Assembly (NCBI GenBank): GCA_002110485.1
Contig: MOWL01000023.1
Location: forward strand, 1,426,001-1,490,000
Reading direction: 5' to 3'
Length of the DNA: 64,000 nt
From: Emergomyces orientalis
Taxonomy: Eukaryota; Ascomycota; Eurotiomycetes; Onygenales; Ajellomycetaceae
Below, in pieces: positions 37,705 through 48,871 of this stretch (within the stretch, counting starts at the first letter, position 1; every line of letters begins with the position of its first letter). A program made the position numbers and the translations under genes. Under the pieces are notes generated by a model. That model saw only the letters and a list, made by a program, of their open reading frames with translations, did not search any database and was not told the DNA's origin.

Positions 37705-40185
37705 CTTGTGCTGAAACTGTTCAACGCAGACAAATTGTTTCTCAAGGGTCATGCAGGTTCAAAAACAAAGACTTGCGATTTTGGTGGTAGCAGATGCAAC
37801 AGAAGTAGCTTTCTTTGTGAGACGACAAAGTCTACACAGATAAACTCAAACCAAATCCAAGTAGGTCGATTGTAATGCACAACGAGATGCGTGGTTCCCT
37901 TCAAGCGTTGCCTTCACCAAAGTTCGCCTTTTCGTTCGCTGCTTCCTTGCTTGGAGAAATTCGGTGGTCTGTGCTCGATTTGATATCATGTGACTTGGGA
38001 GGAGCAGCGAGCAACGAGCATCCGGGCGCTGTCTGCAACCATCTACATATCTACCCAGGTTAATGACTAACTGGAAAGGTATCTGGGTAAGGCCGTGTGG
38101 AATAGTTCTCTCTGTGGATTCTTGCTTTACGACTTAATCTAGAGTTGATAAAATGATACTTTTGAGTTATTGATTGACCGCTGTACAGTACTACTAGTAT
38201 CATTAGACTTGCTAACAGAGGTTCCCCAGAAAGAAATTGCTTCTCAGACTGCCCCTCTTCTGTCAACATTGTCAAAATACTAATACCCCCCAGCCGTATT
38301 ATCTTCTTGATAGTAAATGTTAATATCAACAAGAAAAAACCCCTTCTGCCAGCTGGGCCGGCATGTGGGTCCTCAACTGCATCGATTCACGCAATACCAA
38401 ACAGGCTATCATATGTATGTACGAACGAGGAACTTTCAATCTCCACCCTGGGTCTACGATCAGGTTTTGGCCTTTCTACCCGCGTTGATACCTTTCTGTT
38501 ATGAGCAAAAAGAAGTATGTCGCCGGGCATTAATTTAATATATGCTCTGTCGTCACAGAGCGACCGGCCTGGGTCGCAAGCCATGTCTAGCCAACTGCAT
38601 TCGAACGTCTCTATCGCTTGTCTCTCCTGTTCCAAAATATCTTTAATATTCTTCTTTATCATGAAAATGTGCGTCAGTCTCCAAGTGCCAGGACCACCGT
38701 ACCTACCTAGGTACCAACCCGGTTGAGAAGAACCCGAATCCCAAAGAGGAGAATAAAACAGGGACTTTGATTGACCAATAGGGGACAAATCCCAAGCACC
38801 CAGCAACTATCTTGACATTCTTCATTTCAATTTATGGCACGGAGGAGCGGCGGCTATCAGCGATATCTGTAAGGAGTTGGTCCATTTCCAAAAATCTATT
38901 GCCGATGCCTACAGGCTAAGGCCTAACTAAACCCCAATCACCCTGCGATATGGAACTACTGATATGTTTCCCGCAGGAGGGGATGAAGAAGCGCTAAATA
39001 AAGTTCGAAACACCGAGCTGTTTGCAAACAAATTACGTCCGGTTTCCACGGAAGCCAAGCCTAGGCGTTTCAGATCAAGCTAAGATTAAGCAAACGCCAT
39101 CACGACTAATACTAGTATGCAAAAGCCAATGATCGCCAACGAGAGATTACATTGTGATTGCTTGAATAAATTTTCTAAGCGCGCAGCTCGGATAAAGGGG
39201 ATTGAACTGTGGACGTCCCACAGCGAGAAGTGAAGCACCAGCCAGCCCCAAATACAGAACGAAAAGCTCAAAGCCAAAAGCCATATCGAGCCCGCTTGTC
39301 CACCATGCTGATATACTAGGATATCATTTTCCAATAATATTCCGGATCAGCTAATCCAATCCTAGCGCAATAGTTAAACCGTCCCGCATTGATCAGGCGG
39401 GAGGTGAGACTAGCACGATGTGACCTGATTGGTTCTAATACCTGTCAACAGAACCCTCCTCCGTCCTTTCGTGATGGATAGTAATATTGGGCGCGAAATC
39501 TCCGAGGCGGGGGGAAACGTCACCAGCCCATCTGCCCAGGAAATTGAAACCCGAGTCAGTCCCTGTTATTAAGTTGACTTATTTCTGCTGGCCTTCCTTG
39601 GGGACAAGAGGGACTCGGCTTGAGCCCTGTCTCAATGCTCTTCTGGTCGAAAACTCCAACCGCCGCATTGTTTTCTGTGAGAGCGCCGAGAGGGCTGCAG
39701 CAAAATCCTCGCGGTGCCATCCAGGTATCCCGCGTTTGAGAAGCTAACCAGGTGCCACCTAAAGAAGTATGAAATGCCGAAGCCTCCTTTAAGTTCAGCC
39801 AAGGGTGGGAGCTACTCAATGTTTGGGCCTGAACCTTCACCAATCCCTGATTATGGGCTCCTGTCATCAGTCAGATTTGTTGAACCCTTGTGATGGTGAC
39901 AGGCTTACTCCCTTGTTTGCACATTACACCATACAATGTCTGGGTAAAAGAAACATTGGCCTTTATATGAGGGGTGCGCCTCTCGTTCCCCTTGTTTCTC
40001 TTTCCTCCTGCCAACCCATATTCTTCTAAACAATTCCCTTCCTTTATTGCTCGTTTTGTTCTTTTATCGCAGGATATTTTTTTATATCCGGTCATTCATT
40101 AAGCACCCACTGTCGTTTATTTATATGTTCTCTGCAGCAACGGGGAAACCATTATTAAAAAAAAATTTCTTCAACACAACCAGAA
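37705..40185. other. Intergenic, only doubtful small frames
   Basis: Minus-strand frames at 38806-38387 (139 codons) and 39334-39086 (82 codons, two hydrophobic segments) have no family I recognise. A TACCTAGGTA palindrome lies at 38704. The region 39950-40180 is CT-rich leader-like DNA in front of the wall-protein gene. Confidence 0.45.
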
Positions 40186-41083
40186 ATGCGCACTCAATTT
40201 TTTACCGCTGCCGCCTTGCTTGCGACCAGCGCTCTCGCCACCAGCACATGGACTCGCATCGACACTCCTTCTGTTGATAAATTCCGCTCACTGAGAGCCC
40301 GTCAAAGTGGAGACAAGTTTAAGCCTGACCAGACCAGTTCTTCTGGTGAAACCTGTGCAGACGCTTTTGGAGATGGCTACGTTCAATGTGGAACCAGCGA
40401 CATTTGCTTCAACCCCGCTGAGGGACAGTCCTGTTGCGATGGATGTATGTTACCCTCTCACTACGACGCATCTTTAACCAAAATATCACCTAACCTTGTA
40501 TTGCCCAGATGCCTGCCCAAGCGATTCTGGGTGTCTTACCGACGGCTACTGCTGTAAAGATGTAAGTGTGCTCATTTTGAGGCACAAGCCCGCAATAAAT
40601 ATACTGGGAAAAAGCATACCCGTAAAAAGCCTCGAATTAACATGTTCCCTACAGAGCGTTGGCCTCAAACGCTGTCTTGAACAACTTAGCGTGAGCATTT
40701 CTCTGCCCTCCGCTACTCCCTCCGCTATTCCCTCGACTCCCTCCGACACTCCCTCCGATACTCCCTCCGACGATACTCCTTCCGACGATACTCCCTCCGA
40801 TACTCCCTCCGATAGCCCCTCCGATAGTCCCACCCCGCCGGCGACTATAGTCGATAGCAAGCCGACTGCCTCCCCACCTCCATCTCTCTGCGCCGCACCT
40901 AAACACACAGCAAGGCCAACTAGTGGTATTGCAAGCCCAACTGGTGGTATTGCAAGCCCAACTGGAGGTATTCCAAGTCCAACTGAAACTACACCATTCG
41001 ATGGCAGTGCCAACTCACAGAACGTAGCCATTGGCGCTGTTGCTATTCTTGGATTCCTCAGTTTCATTCAAAATCTGTTGTAA
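40186..41083 (+). CDS. GPI-anchored cell-wall / surface protein with Cys-rich head
   Basis: Exons 40186-40444, 40509-40561 and 40655-41083, giving 246 aa. Signal peptide MRTQFFTAAALLATSALA, a propeptide-like LRARQ, then a Cys-rich domain of about 75 residues (ETCADAFGDGYVQCG, DICFNPAEGQSCC, CPSDSGCLTDGYCC, RCLEQL). A stalk of Ser/Thr/Pro/Asp repeats follows, likely heavily O-glycosylated. The end is a GPI signal: a small-residue site (DGSANSQN) followed by the hydrophobic tail VAIGAVAILGFLSFIQNLL. It is therefore expected in the plasma membrane or wall. The Cys pattern occurs in many fungal surface proteins of unknown role. Splice sites were chosen to keep the Cys pattern in frame. Confidence 0.85.
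40724..40986 (+). repeat. In-frame coding tandem repeats (TPSD and GGIASPT)
   Basis: Twelve- to fifteen-nt units encode TPSD / DTPSD / SPSD about nine times (roughly 40724-40836). Then 21-nt units encode GIASPTG three times (40924-40986). Such coding minisatellites tend to vary in copy number between strains. Confidence 0.85.
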
Positions 41084-42354
41084 TTCATTACTATCATATG
41101 AGTACATGTCCCTTCACTGCTAAACCGCCCAACGATAATTATGCAGTCTTGCGTAGCGGGAGCCCGTCAACAAACCGAGTCATTTTTTTGAATATGTACC
41201 ATGATAATTTACCGACCTTGTGCAATCACAAACTTATAAATGGAGAGCCTCATACTTCTCGTTTTCTTTTCGGTGGCGTGGATATATTCTTGACTGGTGG
41301 ATTTGTACTCATTCTGATTCTAGTTTACTTTTTTTTTCTTTCGCTGCGGGCTCAGCAATTGATAAAATGTTACATTATATTTTAGATACTGTCTGAATCT
41401 GAATAACAATGTTTAGAGGGGTTTTTTCAAAGGCACCTATGAGATAGCTTTGTTGGAGAGAACGTTTCATTAGAGTGTTTGTGACAAATTTGCGAGGTCA
41501 AAATGTTACCACGATACACTCGCACCCCTTTTTTCCCTCAGTGTGACCATAGCCAGTCGTTTTTTTATTGCAGTCCAAACCAACGATGGAATTCTATTCA
41601 ACCTCCCCTTGAAGATCGCGGTCCACCTCATACATCCAGAGCACCTCCGAGCGAACCAAACACGAACAATCTCAATTTTATGGGGTTTTTCTCAGAGACG
41701 TTGATTCGCTCAGGGTGGAACCACCTCCGCAGCCGACGTCAGGGATGCCAAGGTCATATCAGAACCCGAGGTTGTCCTGCCACGCCGACGTGTGCAGGCC
41801 AAGCAAGCACTCATGGATGAGATGATGACGCCCTCTCGATGACTTTTAAATTGAAGCTCACATATCCCTACCTGATGAAGCTTCATCAACACTCTCATCA
41901 ACTTCTAATCGTTGATTAACGGGGAGCAGCGGCATGATCCAACAGTCAACAATCCAGGGGTTCAACGAACGGCAATATCCCCTCTAAGCTCAAGCCTTGC
42001 CTAAAACTAAGTTGTCTTGCATCACTAGTCTGTCCATATGGCTCCAGAAGCACGGACAAACAATTCTCGTAACAATGTTACTTTACAGAGAAAGGTGTCA
42101 AACATCTGATTATTAATCGGCGCCGAGCGGCCGCAACGAACTACTCAAATCTCCACCGAATACACCACTCCCCCTACTATCATTATTTTTCTCTTAGTTT
42201 CCTCATATTTTGGATATTTCATTTTATATATGACAGGCTATTGATTATTGTATGTAAAATGCCCCTATATGGGCATATTTTGTAATATACTAGCTAGTGA
42301 GAGATTCATGATTATAAAAAGCCATGAAAACTCTGTAGATATTTGGAAGCGCTA
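41084..42354. other. Intergenic, left flank of the transposon nest
   Basis: No supported gene. A short GC-richer stretch at 41590-41820 has open frames but no recognisable domain. The DNA becomes AT-rich from about 42160 towards the inverted repeat. Confidence 0.45.
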
Positions 42355-42424
42355 CGCTGGTATGACTCTCAATTTTCGTTAGAGGCACTCTAATATTTTA
42401 GTGGCATTCTAACCATCATTCTGA
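42355..42424. repeat. Left terminal inverted repeat of the Tc1 element
   Basis: About 70 bp. Shares CTCTAATATTTTAGTGGCAT and TTCTAACCAT with the reverse complement of 51622-51692. Differences are mostly C/T or G/A. Confidence 0.9.
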
Positions 42425-42869
42425 GGAGTATATGTGGCATTCTTGTGTTTGAGCTCTTGGAGCGCGTTCTCATCATCATTGTATATAGCATAGAATACAT
42501 AGAAATCATATTAATATCTAGTATAGTCACCAGCTGTCTGTATAATTGTCTGACAGTGAGCTGACATCTCTGCTATAAGCTCCTGTAGCTGCTTCTCTGT
42601 TATAGCATTCCAGGCAGCTCTAATCACTTCTCAAAGTGTATCATAAAAAAGATTTTTCTCATTCCCATGATTCTCTTGTATTCACAGCTTCATAAGATTT
42701 CATACAGTCTCAATTGAGTTCAAATCTGAAGAATATAATAGTTAATCTACAGAGATGATTTCATATTCTTGAAGATTTTATGCTGTATCTGCTGCAGTAT
42801 GTTCTGAAGCTCTATTTTGCATCAATTTCAATTCAGAATTCATTGTTATTCATTTATAAATAAAAGAGA

Positions 42870-43138
42870 TGTGATGGGCTACGCCCAGTTAATGGACCAT
42901 TCCGCCCACGGGTGCTCCATGGTTTTCCGCTCCAACGATCGCGCCGATACGCACCCGCCATGCCGATATTCGCCGAATAAATCGCACGCCAACGGGCGAA
43001 CTATTTTTCCGCTTCACTCATAAAAGAATCTCGCGTCAATGCTCACTATGCTCTTTTCCTTTCTCTTCTTAACGTTTTCTACTTTGTATACTAAGCCCTA
43101 TATATCGTATGCCAATTTATCGGCGTAGGCCTGTCACA
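42870..43138. mobile_element. Solo LTR 1
   Basis: 269 bp beginning TGTGATGGGC and ending GCCTGTCACA, so the ends are TG...CA and partly inverted. It is flanked on both sides by the 5-bp duplication AGAGA (42865-42869 and 43139-43143). It interrupts the transposase frame between the FFNLLDL-like and MNSELKLMQ-like blocks. It is CpG-rich, unlike its surroundings, so it arrived after the host element had been mutated. Confidence 0.85.
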
Positions 43139-45058
43139 AGAGACTATTTTCTCACAATAGAAGATCTAGAAGATTGAAAAAAGAATAGATTAATATTATT
43201 TTTTAAATATAGTCAAGAATTAATATATTTTATTGATTATTTCTCAATTCTTTTCTCAGAATAGACAGAGTCTCTTTACAATTTTATTAAAAGATTTTCA
43301 GAATATTCACTCTCTTTTTCTCTAAATCTTATTTATTATGCAGATAGAATCAAGTGCTTCTTCTACTCTGTAAGTCATTCAGATTTTTATATAGTGATCA
43401 GATCATGCTCAACCACCTAAGGTCTCATCTCTAATGAGAGGGGACACTGACAACCCCTCACTAACAGAAACATTTGAGAATAAGACTGAAGTTCTAAGAC
43501 AGAGATTCTTTCTCAATTCACAGAAGACTAATGAGAAGGACATGAAACAGGCAGATTACTCACAAAAGATAATAGAAGTAATAAGTACCACAGAGAATCA
43601 AATGACAGTGCTTATAGTGTGTCTGTCTAGTGATAAAGTGTCTGAAGTGAATGATGTTCTCAACAGATTTCTCAAAATACTAGGGCCAGCCTTTGCAAGG
43701 GCTATGACAGAACTGACACTGACATGCTGAGAGTGAGAGCACTACCCACAGAGACTCAAGATAGCTCAAACTGTGATATTGAAGAAGTCTGGAAAAGAAG
43801 ACTATCAGAAAGCTGAAGTCTGGAGACTCATTGCTCTACTGAATATAGTGAGCAACATAATAGAATCAGCCACAGCATAAGAACTCAGATGCCTGGCAGA
43901 GACATTTAATCTACTTTCATCACAACAGATGGAAGCCAGACAGAAGCAATCAACAGAAACAGCAGTTACTTTACTGCTGACTCAGATAAGAACAGTCTGA
44001 GAAAAATCAAACACTATAGTCACTGTTCTATCACTGAACATCTCAGATGTCTATGACAGAGTACTAAAAGAATGTCTGATTCATATTCTCAAAATGAAAG
44101 AACTATCAAGATAACTGACTGATTAAGTGCACTTATTCATGTTGAAAAGACACTTCACACTCATTTTTGAGAAATAAAAAACAGAAGTCTTTCATATCTC
44201 AGCTAATATACTGTAAAATTTATCACTATCTCTCATTCTCTTTCTGTTCTACAATGAAGAGCTACTGAGAGTGTGCTCATCTTCAGACAGACTTATAAAC
44301 TGCATAGACTTTGTGAATGATATCAATGTGATAGTCTATGAACTCTCAACAGAAGCAAACTGCACATAACTCAGATAGATTCACACAGAATGCAAGAAAT
44401 GAGCAGAAAGACACAGAGTAATCTTTACTTCTCAGAAATATGAGTTAATGCACTTCATCAGAGTCTGAACATGATTTAATCTAAGTCACTCTCTAAGACT
44501 GTCTCAGCAGATCATTAAGTCACAGAAAGTAATAAAAGTTCTAGACATGTAACTGAATTTCAAACTTCAGTGAAGAGTCACATGAATACTATAGCAGAAA
44601 AAATGAAGATTCAGATAAGAGTGCTGACACAAATTACACAAGTCACCTGAGAAGTCCCTTTTCACCAGGCTAGAACTATCTACAACATGATCATACAATC
44701 AGTCATAGCATACAGTGCACTAGCATGGCACCAACCGCGTGTCAAGTGTGAAGGGGGCATGCAAAACAAGCAAAGAACAGAGAACCTGATGAGAGTTCAA
44801 AATGAATGCCTGTGTATAGTAGCTGAAATCTATAGAGTGACACCAATATTCACACTTGAAGCTGAAACATACACACTGCCACTGAACATCTATCTGGATG
44901 GAGTGGTGGCCTGTGCAACTGAAAGACTGAAGGCCTCAGAAATGGCAACACTGATTGAGAAGGCATGCACAACAGTGAGAATTAAACTTCAGTGACAGAG
45001 TGCAGTACACAGACAGTCAATTGAGAAGATACTACACTCAGAAGAACTATCAGAGAAC

Positions 45059-45175
45059 GGCCCGGTGGCGTAGCGGTTAACTACGCCGCCATGGCACCCC
45101 TGTTTGGCGGCCTTCCCCCCGGGGAATGAATGCCAAGAGGGTGCAGGTTCGATTCCTGCAAGGGCCTCATTAACC
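45059..45175 (+). repeat. tRNA-like head (pol III internal promoter)
   Basis: A and B boxes match the consensus exactly, spaced about 80 bp. The D-arm forms GCGTAG/CTACGC. The acceptor stem pairs in five of seven positions and the anticodon region is not clean, so it is probably no longer a functional tRNA. Confidence 0.75.
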
Positions 45176-45796
45176 AATTTCCACTGTTAAATCACAAAAC
45201 AGTACCGGGGACCCCCGGGTGCACTATAGCGAATCATTGTCAAGCTTAAGGTGTCAGCTTGGGGGGATCTTGGGCGCTAATTCTCACTGATCTTGTGGGC
45301 TAACCCCCCGGGCGTTTCAAGTTAGATCAGTACTAGTTTAGTGGTCTAGGACACCCGCAGGATAGCGAATCATCGTCAAGCTTAACTGGCCAAGGGACCC
45401 ACCTCCACTATTCTAGGCACCCACCTCCGGGGAATTGACAGATAAAAACCATCCGATTAGGACACCCTGGGCCTAGCAAGGACCTAGATGAGAAGAGGCC
45501 TAGGCGCCCTTAATAGGTGATTAGTGCAAGCAAGACCATGACGGCCAATTGGTAGGCTGGAATGCTGAGATTGGCAGCCAGAAGGCTAGAGACTTTAACT
45601 AGAATTAGATAGCTTTGATGTTATTCTTAGTGATTCTAATTAGGTAGGCTAGTTAAGAGCCTAGTTGGGCGGCGGTATTATGGGGGGAATGATAACCTCT
45701 ATGATGGCCCGAGAGGACAGACGCGGTGGTCAGTTATATAGAGTGTTAAAATATGTATATAGCTTAAGGTGTAAACTGCAGGGATTTGTTCTGTAG

Positions 45797-46111
45797 ATCT
45801 TTTATTTTCTTTGTATTCATGTCATGAGTTATTTTGTCAATCATTAATTTATTTTCTTTGTAATCACTTGAAAATTATATGAAAAAAGAGAATATAAATA
45901 ATCTTTAAAAATATTTATAAAAAAAAGAAAAATCAATTTACTGACTATTCTGAGCTGGAATTCAAGTATTGCAAGTGCTATTTGTTTGAAGAAAAAATGT
46001 ATATTAATTAGTTTTAAAGTTAGAAAAATCCTGAGACTCTTTGAGTCTCAGATAGATATCATAGTCTCTGACTGCATATATCTATAATGGAATAATAATA
46101 ATAATAATAAT
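45797..46111 (+). repeat. LINE-type 3' tail, copy in the SINE
   Basis: About 310 bp, near-identical to 47637-47970. Contains the hairpin CTGAGACTC-TTT-GAGTCTCAG (46031-46051) and ends in (TAA)n. Confidence 0.88.
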
Positions 46112-46506
46112 AACTATCAGAAAACTGAGAAATGCTTTGAGTGAAAAAGACAAAGACAGAAACAGCTTGAAGTATGAATTCAGCAGTCATTCAACACATA
46201 TCACATCAGAAATAAGTGTGAAAGAAAATACTAGACAGATAAAAGAAATAATAAAGAGCAAGATTATCTCTCTAATATAAAATATTTAGCAGATTTTCAG
46301 ATAAAAACTCACTGAACTGATACAAAGATCTGAGTAAAACTTGAAACTCATTAATTATTCAGCTTTGATCAGAGAAAACAGGTCTAGTAGTTTTTCTAAA
46401 TAGAAGACAGGTACCAGACTTCTCTTCACCAGCATGTGAATGTGAACATGCAAATAAAACAGTTGCACATGTGATAGTACACTGCAATAGATTTCATCAC
46501 AACTGA

Positions 46507-46553
46507 TTATTATTATTATTATTCTTTCATTATAGATATATGCAGTCAGAGAC
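46507..46553 (-). mobile_element. 47-bp micro-insertion of the same 3' tail
   Basis: The reverse complement reads GTCTCTGACTGCATATATCT and ends in (TAA)n, i.e. only the last 47 bp of the shared tail. It is flanked by TCATCACAACTGA on both sides (46494-46506, 46554-46566). It is an extreme 5'-truncated copy, inserted antisense into LINE A. Confidence 0.85.
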
Positions 46554-46630
46554 TCATCACAACTGAGAAGAGCTGCATCATGAGAACAGAATTGATAAGA
46601 GATGACTACTGAACATTAAAAAGAGCTTTG

Positions 46631-46914
46631 CTACATGTGATAGAATGTATATGTTAAAATAGTAGTAAAAGAATGTCTGATTCTTCATCTTTCACTGCTA
46701 ATCAGTGAAAGAATATAAATAACTAAATACAGACATCTTCTGCATGCGGAAGGAATGATAAATGATATAGTAGATAGACATGTATGCTCTGCAGAAGATA
46801 AGAGTAATGCTATAGCTAGATAGATACATATGAAGTTATAGCAATAAGATTATATAGACAAATATATAATATAGTGAATGTACTAGAGAGTGTGAATGTT
46901 GCCCACAATAGTTT
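46631..46914 (+). repeat. Direct repeat copy 1 (mutated)
   Basis: About 285 bp aligned with 48872-49158. Nearly all differences are C-to-T or G-to-A in this copy, mostly in CpG and CpC contexts. Confidence 0.88.
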
Positions 46915-47051
46915 TTCTTGTGAAAAAGGATGAGTGTTGAAAGAAGGTTCAGAAGAACCCAAGAAAATATGAGTGCTAGGCTTAAATAGAAATGATGTCT
47001 GCTGGTGAATTTGAGACAATTCCATTATTGTACTAGCAGATATAGAGTAAT

Positions 47052-47968
47052 TGTGCAGCAAAGAAAGGAACAGAACTAAATATTGCAAGTTCAAAAATAG
47101 TTTCATGGTCTTTTATTAAAAGAAAGATAAAAGAGAATTGCTTAGAAAAATGGCATAAAATATGGGAAAAACAAAGAAAAAGTCCTCACTATCTTAGATT
47201 TGAAACTAAACCTAAATGGAAATCATGCTCTATTAAGTGCAAGAAGAAGCTTTTCTCCTCAATCATTCAATTGAAACTAGGTCATGGCTATTTCAAATCT
47301 TATTTGAAAAGAATATCTGATATTGAAAGTGAAAATTGTGAATATTGTGACTCTCTTGAAGACCCAGAACATATCTTAATGAATTGCTCATTAAATCAAG
47401 AACTTAGAGCTGAACTGAGATATAAATATAAGCTGAGAGAAATGAATATGAAACTACTATTTTCAACTGAAATAGGCAGTCAATATTTAATTGATTTTCT
47501 CAATGAAACTCAAATAGCTACTAGAAATCAATTCTATTTCAAAGATGAAAATATAAATGAATGAGAATCTGAAATATTCTTTATAAAAACTGCTAGATAT
47601 TATATAATATCTCACTATTTCTTTTGTGTTAGAGTCTGTCTTTTATTTCCTTTGTATTCATGTCATGAGTTATTTTGTCTATCATTAATTTATTTTCTTT
47701 GTAATCACTTGAAAATTATATGAAAAAAAGAGAATATAAATAATCTTCAAAGATATTTATAAATAAATAAATAAAAAAAGAAAAATCAATTTGCTGACTA
47801 TTCTGGGCTGGAATTCAAGTATTGCAAGTGCTATTTGTTTGAAGAAAAAATGTATAGTAATTAGTGTTAAAGTTAGAAAAATCCTGAGACTCTTTGAGTC
47901 TCAGGTAGATATCATAGTCTCTGACTGCATATATCTATAATTGAAGAATAAGAATAATAATAATAATA
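47052..47968 (+). mobile_element. LINE B, 5'-truncated copy
   Basis: About 915 bp carrying the end of a LINE ORF and its 3' UTR. The ORF end (47110-47564) includes LGHGYFKSYLKR and CEYCDSLEDPEHILMNC, the zinc-binding region after RNase H. The 3' UTR contains hairpin CTGAGACTC-TTT-GAGTCTCAG (47884-47904) and a TAA-type tail. A 10-bp ATAGAGTAAT occurs on both sides (47042-47051, 47969-47978), the likely target-site duplication; the next three bases also match, probably by chance. It is the partner whose 3' end the SINE-like element shares. Confidence 0.78.
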
Positions 47969-47978
47969 ATAGAGTAAT

Positions 47979-48204
47979 TGTCAGGGGTTGAACCCCTATA
48001 TGGTTATATGGACTCGGGCTAGCCGCCCAAACAGACTAATAGCTTCCACGCTAGTGGCTAGCCCTCGCTTACAGCTTGCACTTAGGGCTCTTTTCTTCAC
48101 ACTCTTTGCACTCTCTCTTTTCTTTCTCTTTTCTTTCTTAAGCTTTCCTTCTTGTATTTTAGGCACAATATAGTTCTTTCATACCTAATTGCTCGCCCCT
48201 TACA
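47979..48204. mobile_element. Solo LTR 2
   Basis: 226 bp from TGTCAGGGG to CCCCTTACA (imperfect inverted ends). Flanked by GTAAT on both sides (47974-47978, 48205-48209). It landed in the right target duplication of LINE B. A CT-rich stretch runs 48090-48160. Unrelated to solo LTR 1. Confidence 0.85.
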
Positions 48205-48429
48205 GTAATCTTCAGGGGGCTGAGAGTTTTCAAGTGAATTGCAATTTTAGTAAGTAATTACATATAAAAAAACTGTTGTTTTCTCTGCTTTTTCTTCTCT
48301 TCTTCTAATCCAAAGATAAATAAATAATATATACAAAAAATCAAATTCACAACACAATAATCATCAATAACAATCAATCAAATAATGAAGTGTAAATGAA
48401 TAACCATACTCTCTGAAAAAACAGACACT

Positions 48430-48801
48430 GTGAAGACACTCAAGAAGTTGTTCCAGTCAATGAGTAAGAACAACTGCAAAAAAATGATGAAAGAGTTGAA
48501 CCAGGTGACAGGTGAGAAGTTGAATGCAAGTAACTTGAATAAGAAAACACTGTCTGTCACTAGCAGCAGTGACCAGAAGTGTCATCAATCTGCTCATTTA
48601 CAAGAAGATGAAGAAACCATTGATAACATGAATAGAGAGAGAAAAGATACAGTGAAGATTGTCATTACCCCCAAACACAAGCTCATTACCCTGTTTCAAA
48701 AGCTGAAGGAGACGTGGCCAGCAACAGGTGTTCGTTTCGACGACGACAATGGGTTAGTTAGGGTTAGGGTTAATTCGAAAGCGGAGCGGAAGCTACTATA
48801 G
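48430..48801 (+). other. 123-codon open frame of unknown origin
   Basis: Lys/Asn/Ser-rich frame whose last third (ITPKHKLITLFQKLKETWPA, then DDDNGLVRVRVN) runs through the telomere-like repeat. No family recognised. It is probably part of a repeat, since it sits inside the nest and continues into the unmutated block at 48.7-49.2 kb. Confidence 0.35.
48751..48772 (+). repeat. Interstitial telomere-like repeat
   Basis: GGGTTAGTTAGGGTTAGGGT plus TA: three and a half TTAGGG-type units, one with a GG deletion, about 9 kb from the nearest edge of the nest and inside retroelement DNA. Confidence 0.75.
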
Positions 48802-48871
48802 CAGACCAATCACCACGTATAGTAGGAGAATTCGTAGAGGACCTTGGGATTCAGTGAGACATGCTATCAAA

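Larger units (their letters stand above)
45059..46111 (+). mobile_element. tRNA-derived SINE-like element with LINE-type 3' tail
   Basis: 1053 bp. It starts GGCCCGGTGGCGTAGCGG: a perfect pol III A box (TGGCGTAGCGG, 45066-45076) and perfect B box (GGTTCGATTCC, about 45146). A T-arm GCAGG/CCTGC and 3' AAGGGCC pair partly with the 5' end. A roughly 600-bp unrelated body follows, with an internal direct repeat ATAGCGAATCAT-GTCAAGCTTAA (near 45226 and 45361). The last ~310 bp match the 3' end of LINE B. The tail is (TAA)n, and the flanks are AACTATCAGAGAAC (45045-45058) and AACTATCAGAAAAC (46112-46125). The start coinciding with a tRNA 5' end supports integration as one unit. Confidence 0.82.
43434..46620 (+). 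pseudogene. LINE A reverse transcriptase / RNase H, degenerate
   Basis: First piece: FENKTEVLRQRFFL and the residues around DVLNRFLKILGPAF, matching the upstream finger region of Tad/I-type LINE reverse transcriptases. A later piece at 44687-44995 has IAYSALAWHQPR and RVQNECLCIVAEIYRVTP, then TYTLPLNIYLDGVVA, the conserved region after the polymerase. After the SINE-like insert, the RNase-H-end motif VPDFSSPACECEHANKT...HVIVHC appears at 46400-46490. Many in-frame stops; no intact frame. Confidence 0.75.

Noticed and set aside
44687..44995. 102-codon frame as a stand-alone gene
   Set aside because: Its motifs are those of the post-polymerase region of a LINE reverse transcriptase and it lies within LINE A.
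45061..45175. A functional tRNA gene
   Set aside because: A and B boxes are perfect, but the acceptor stem pairs in only five of seven positions and the anticodon arm is not clean. The unit is part of a 1053-bp retroposed element.
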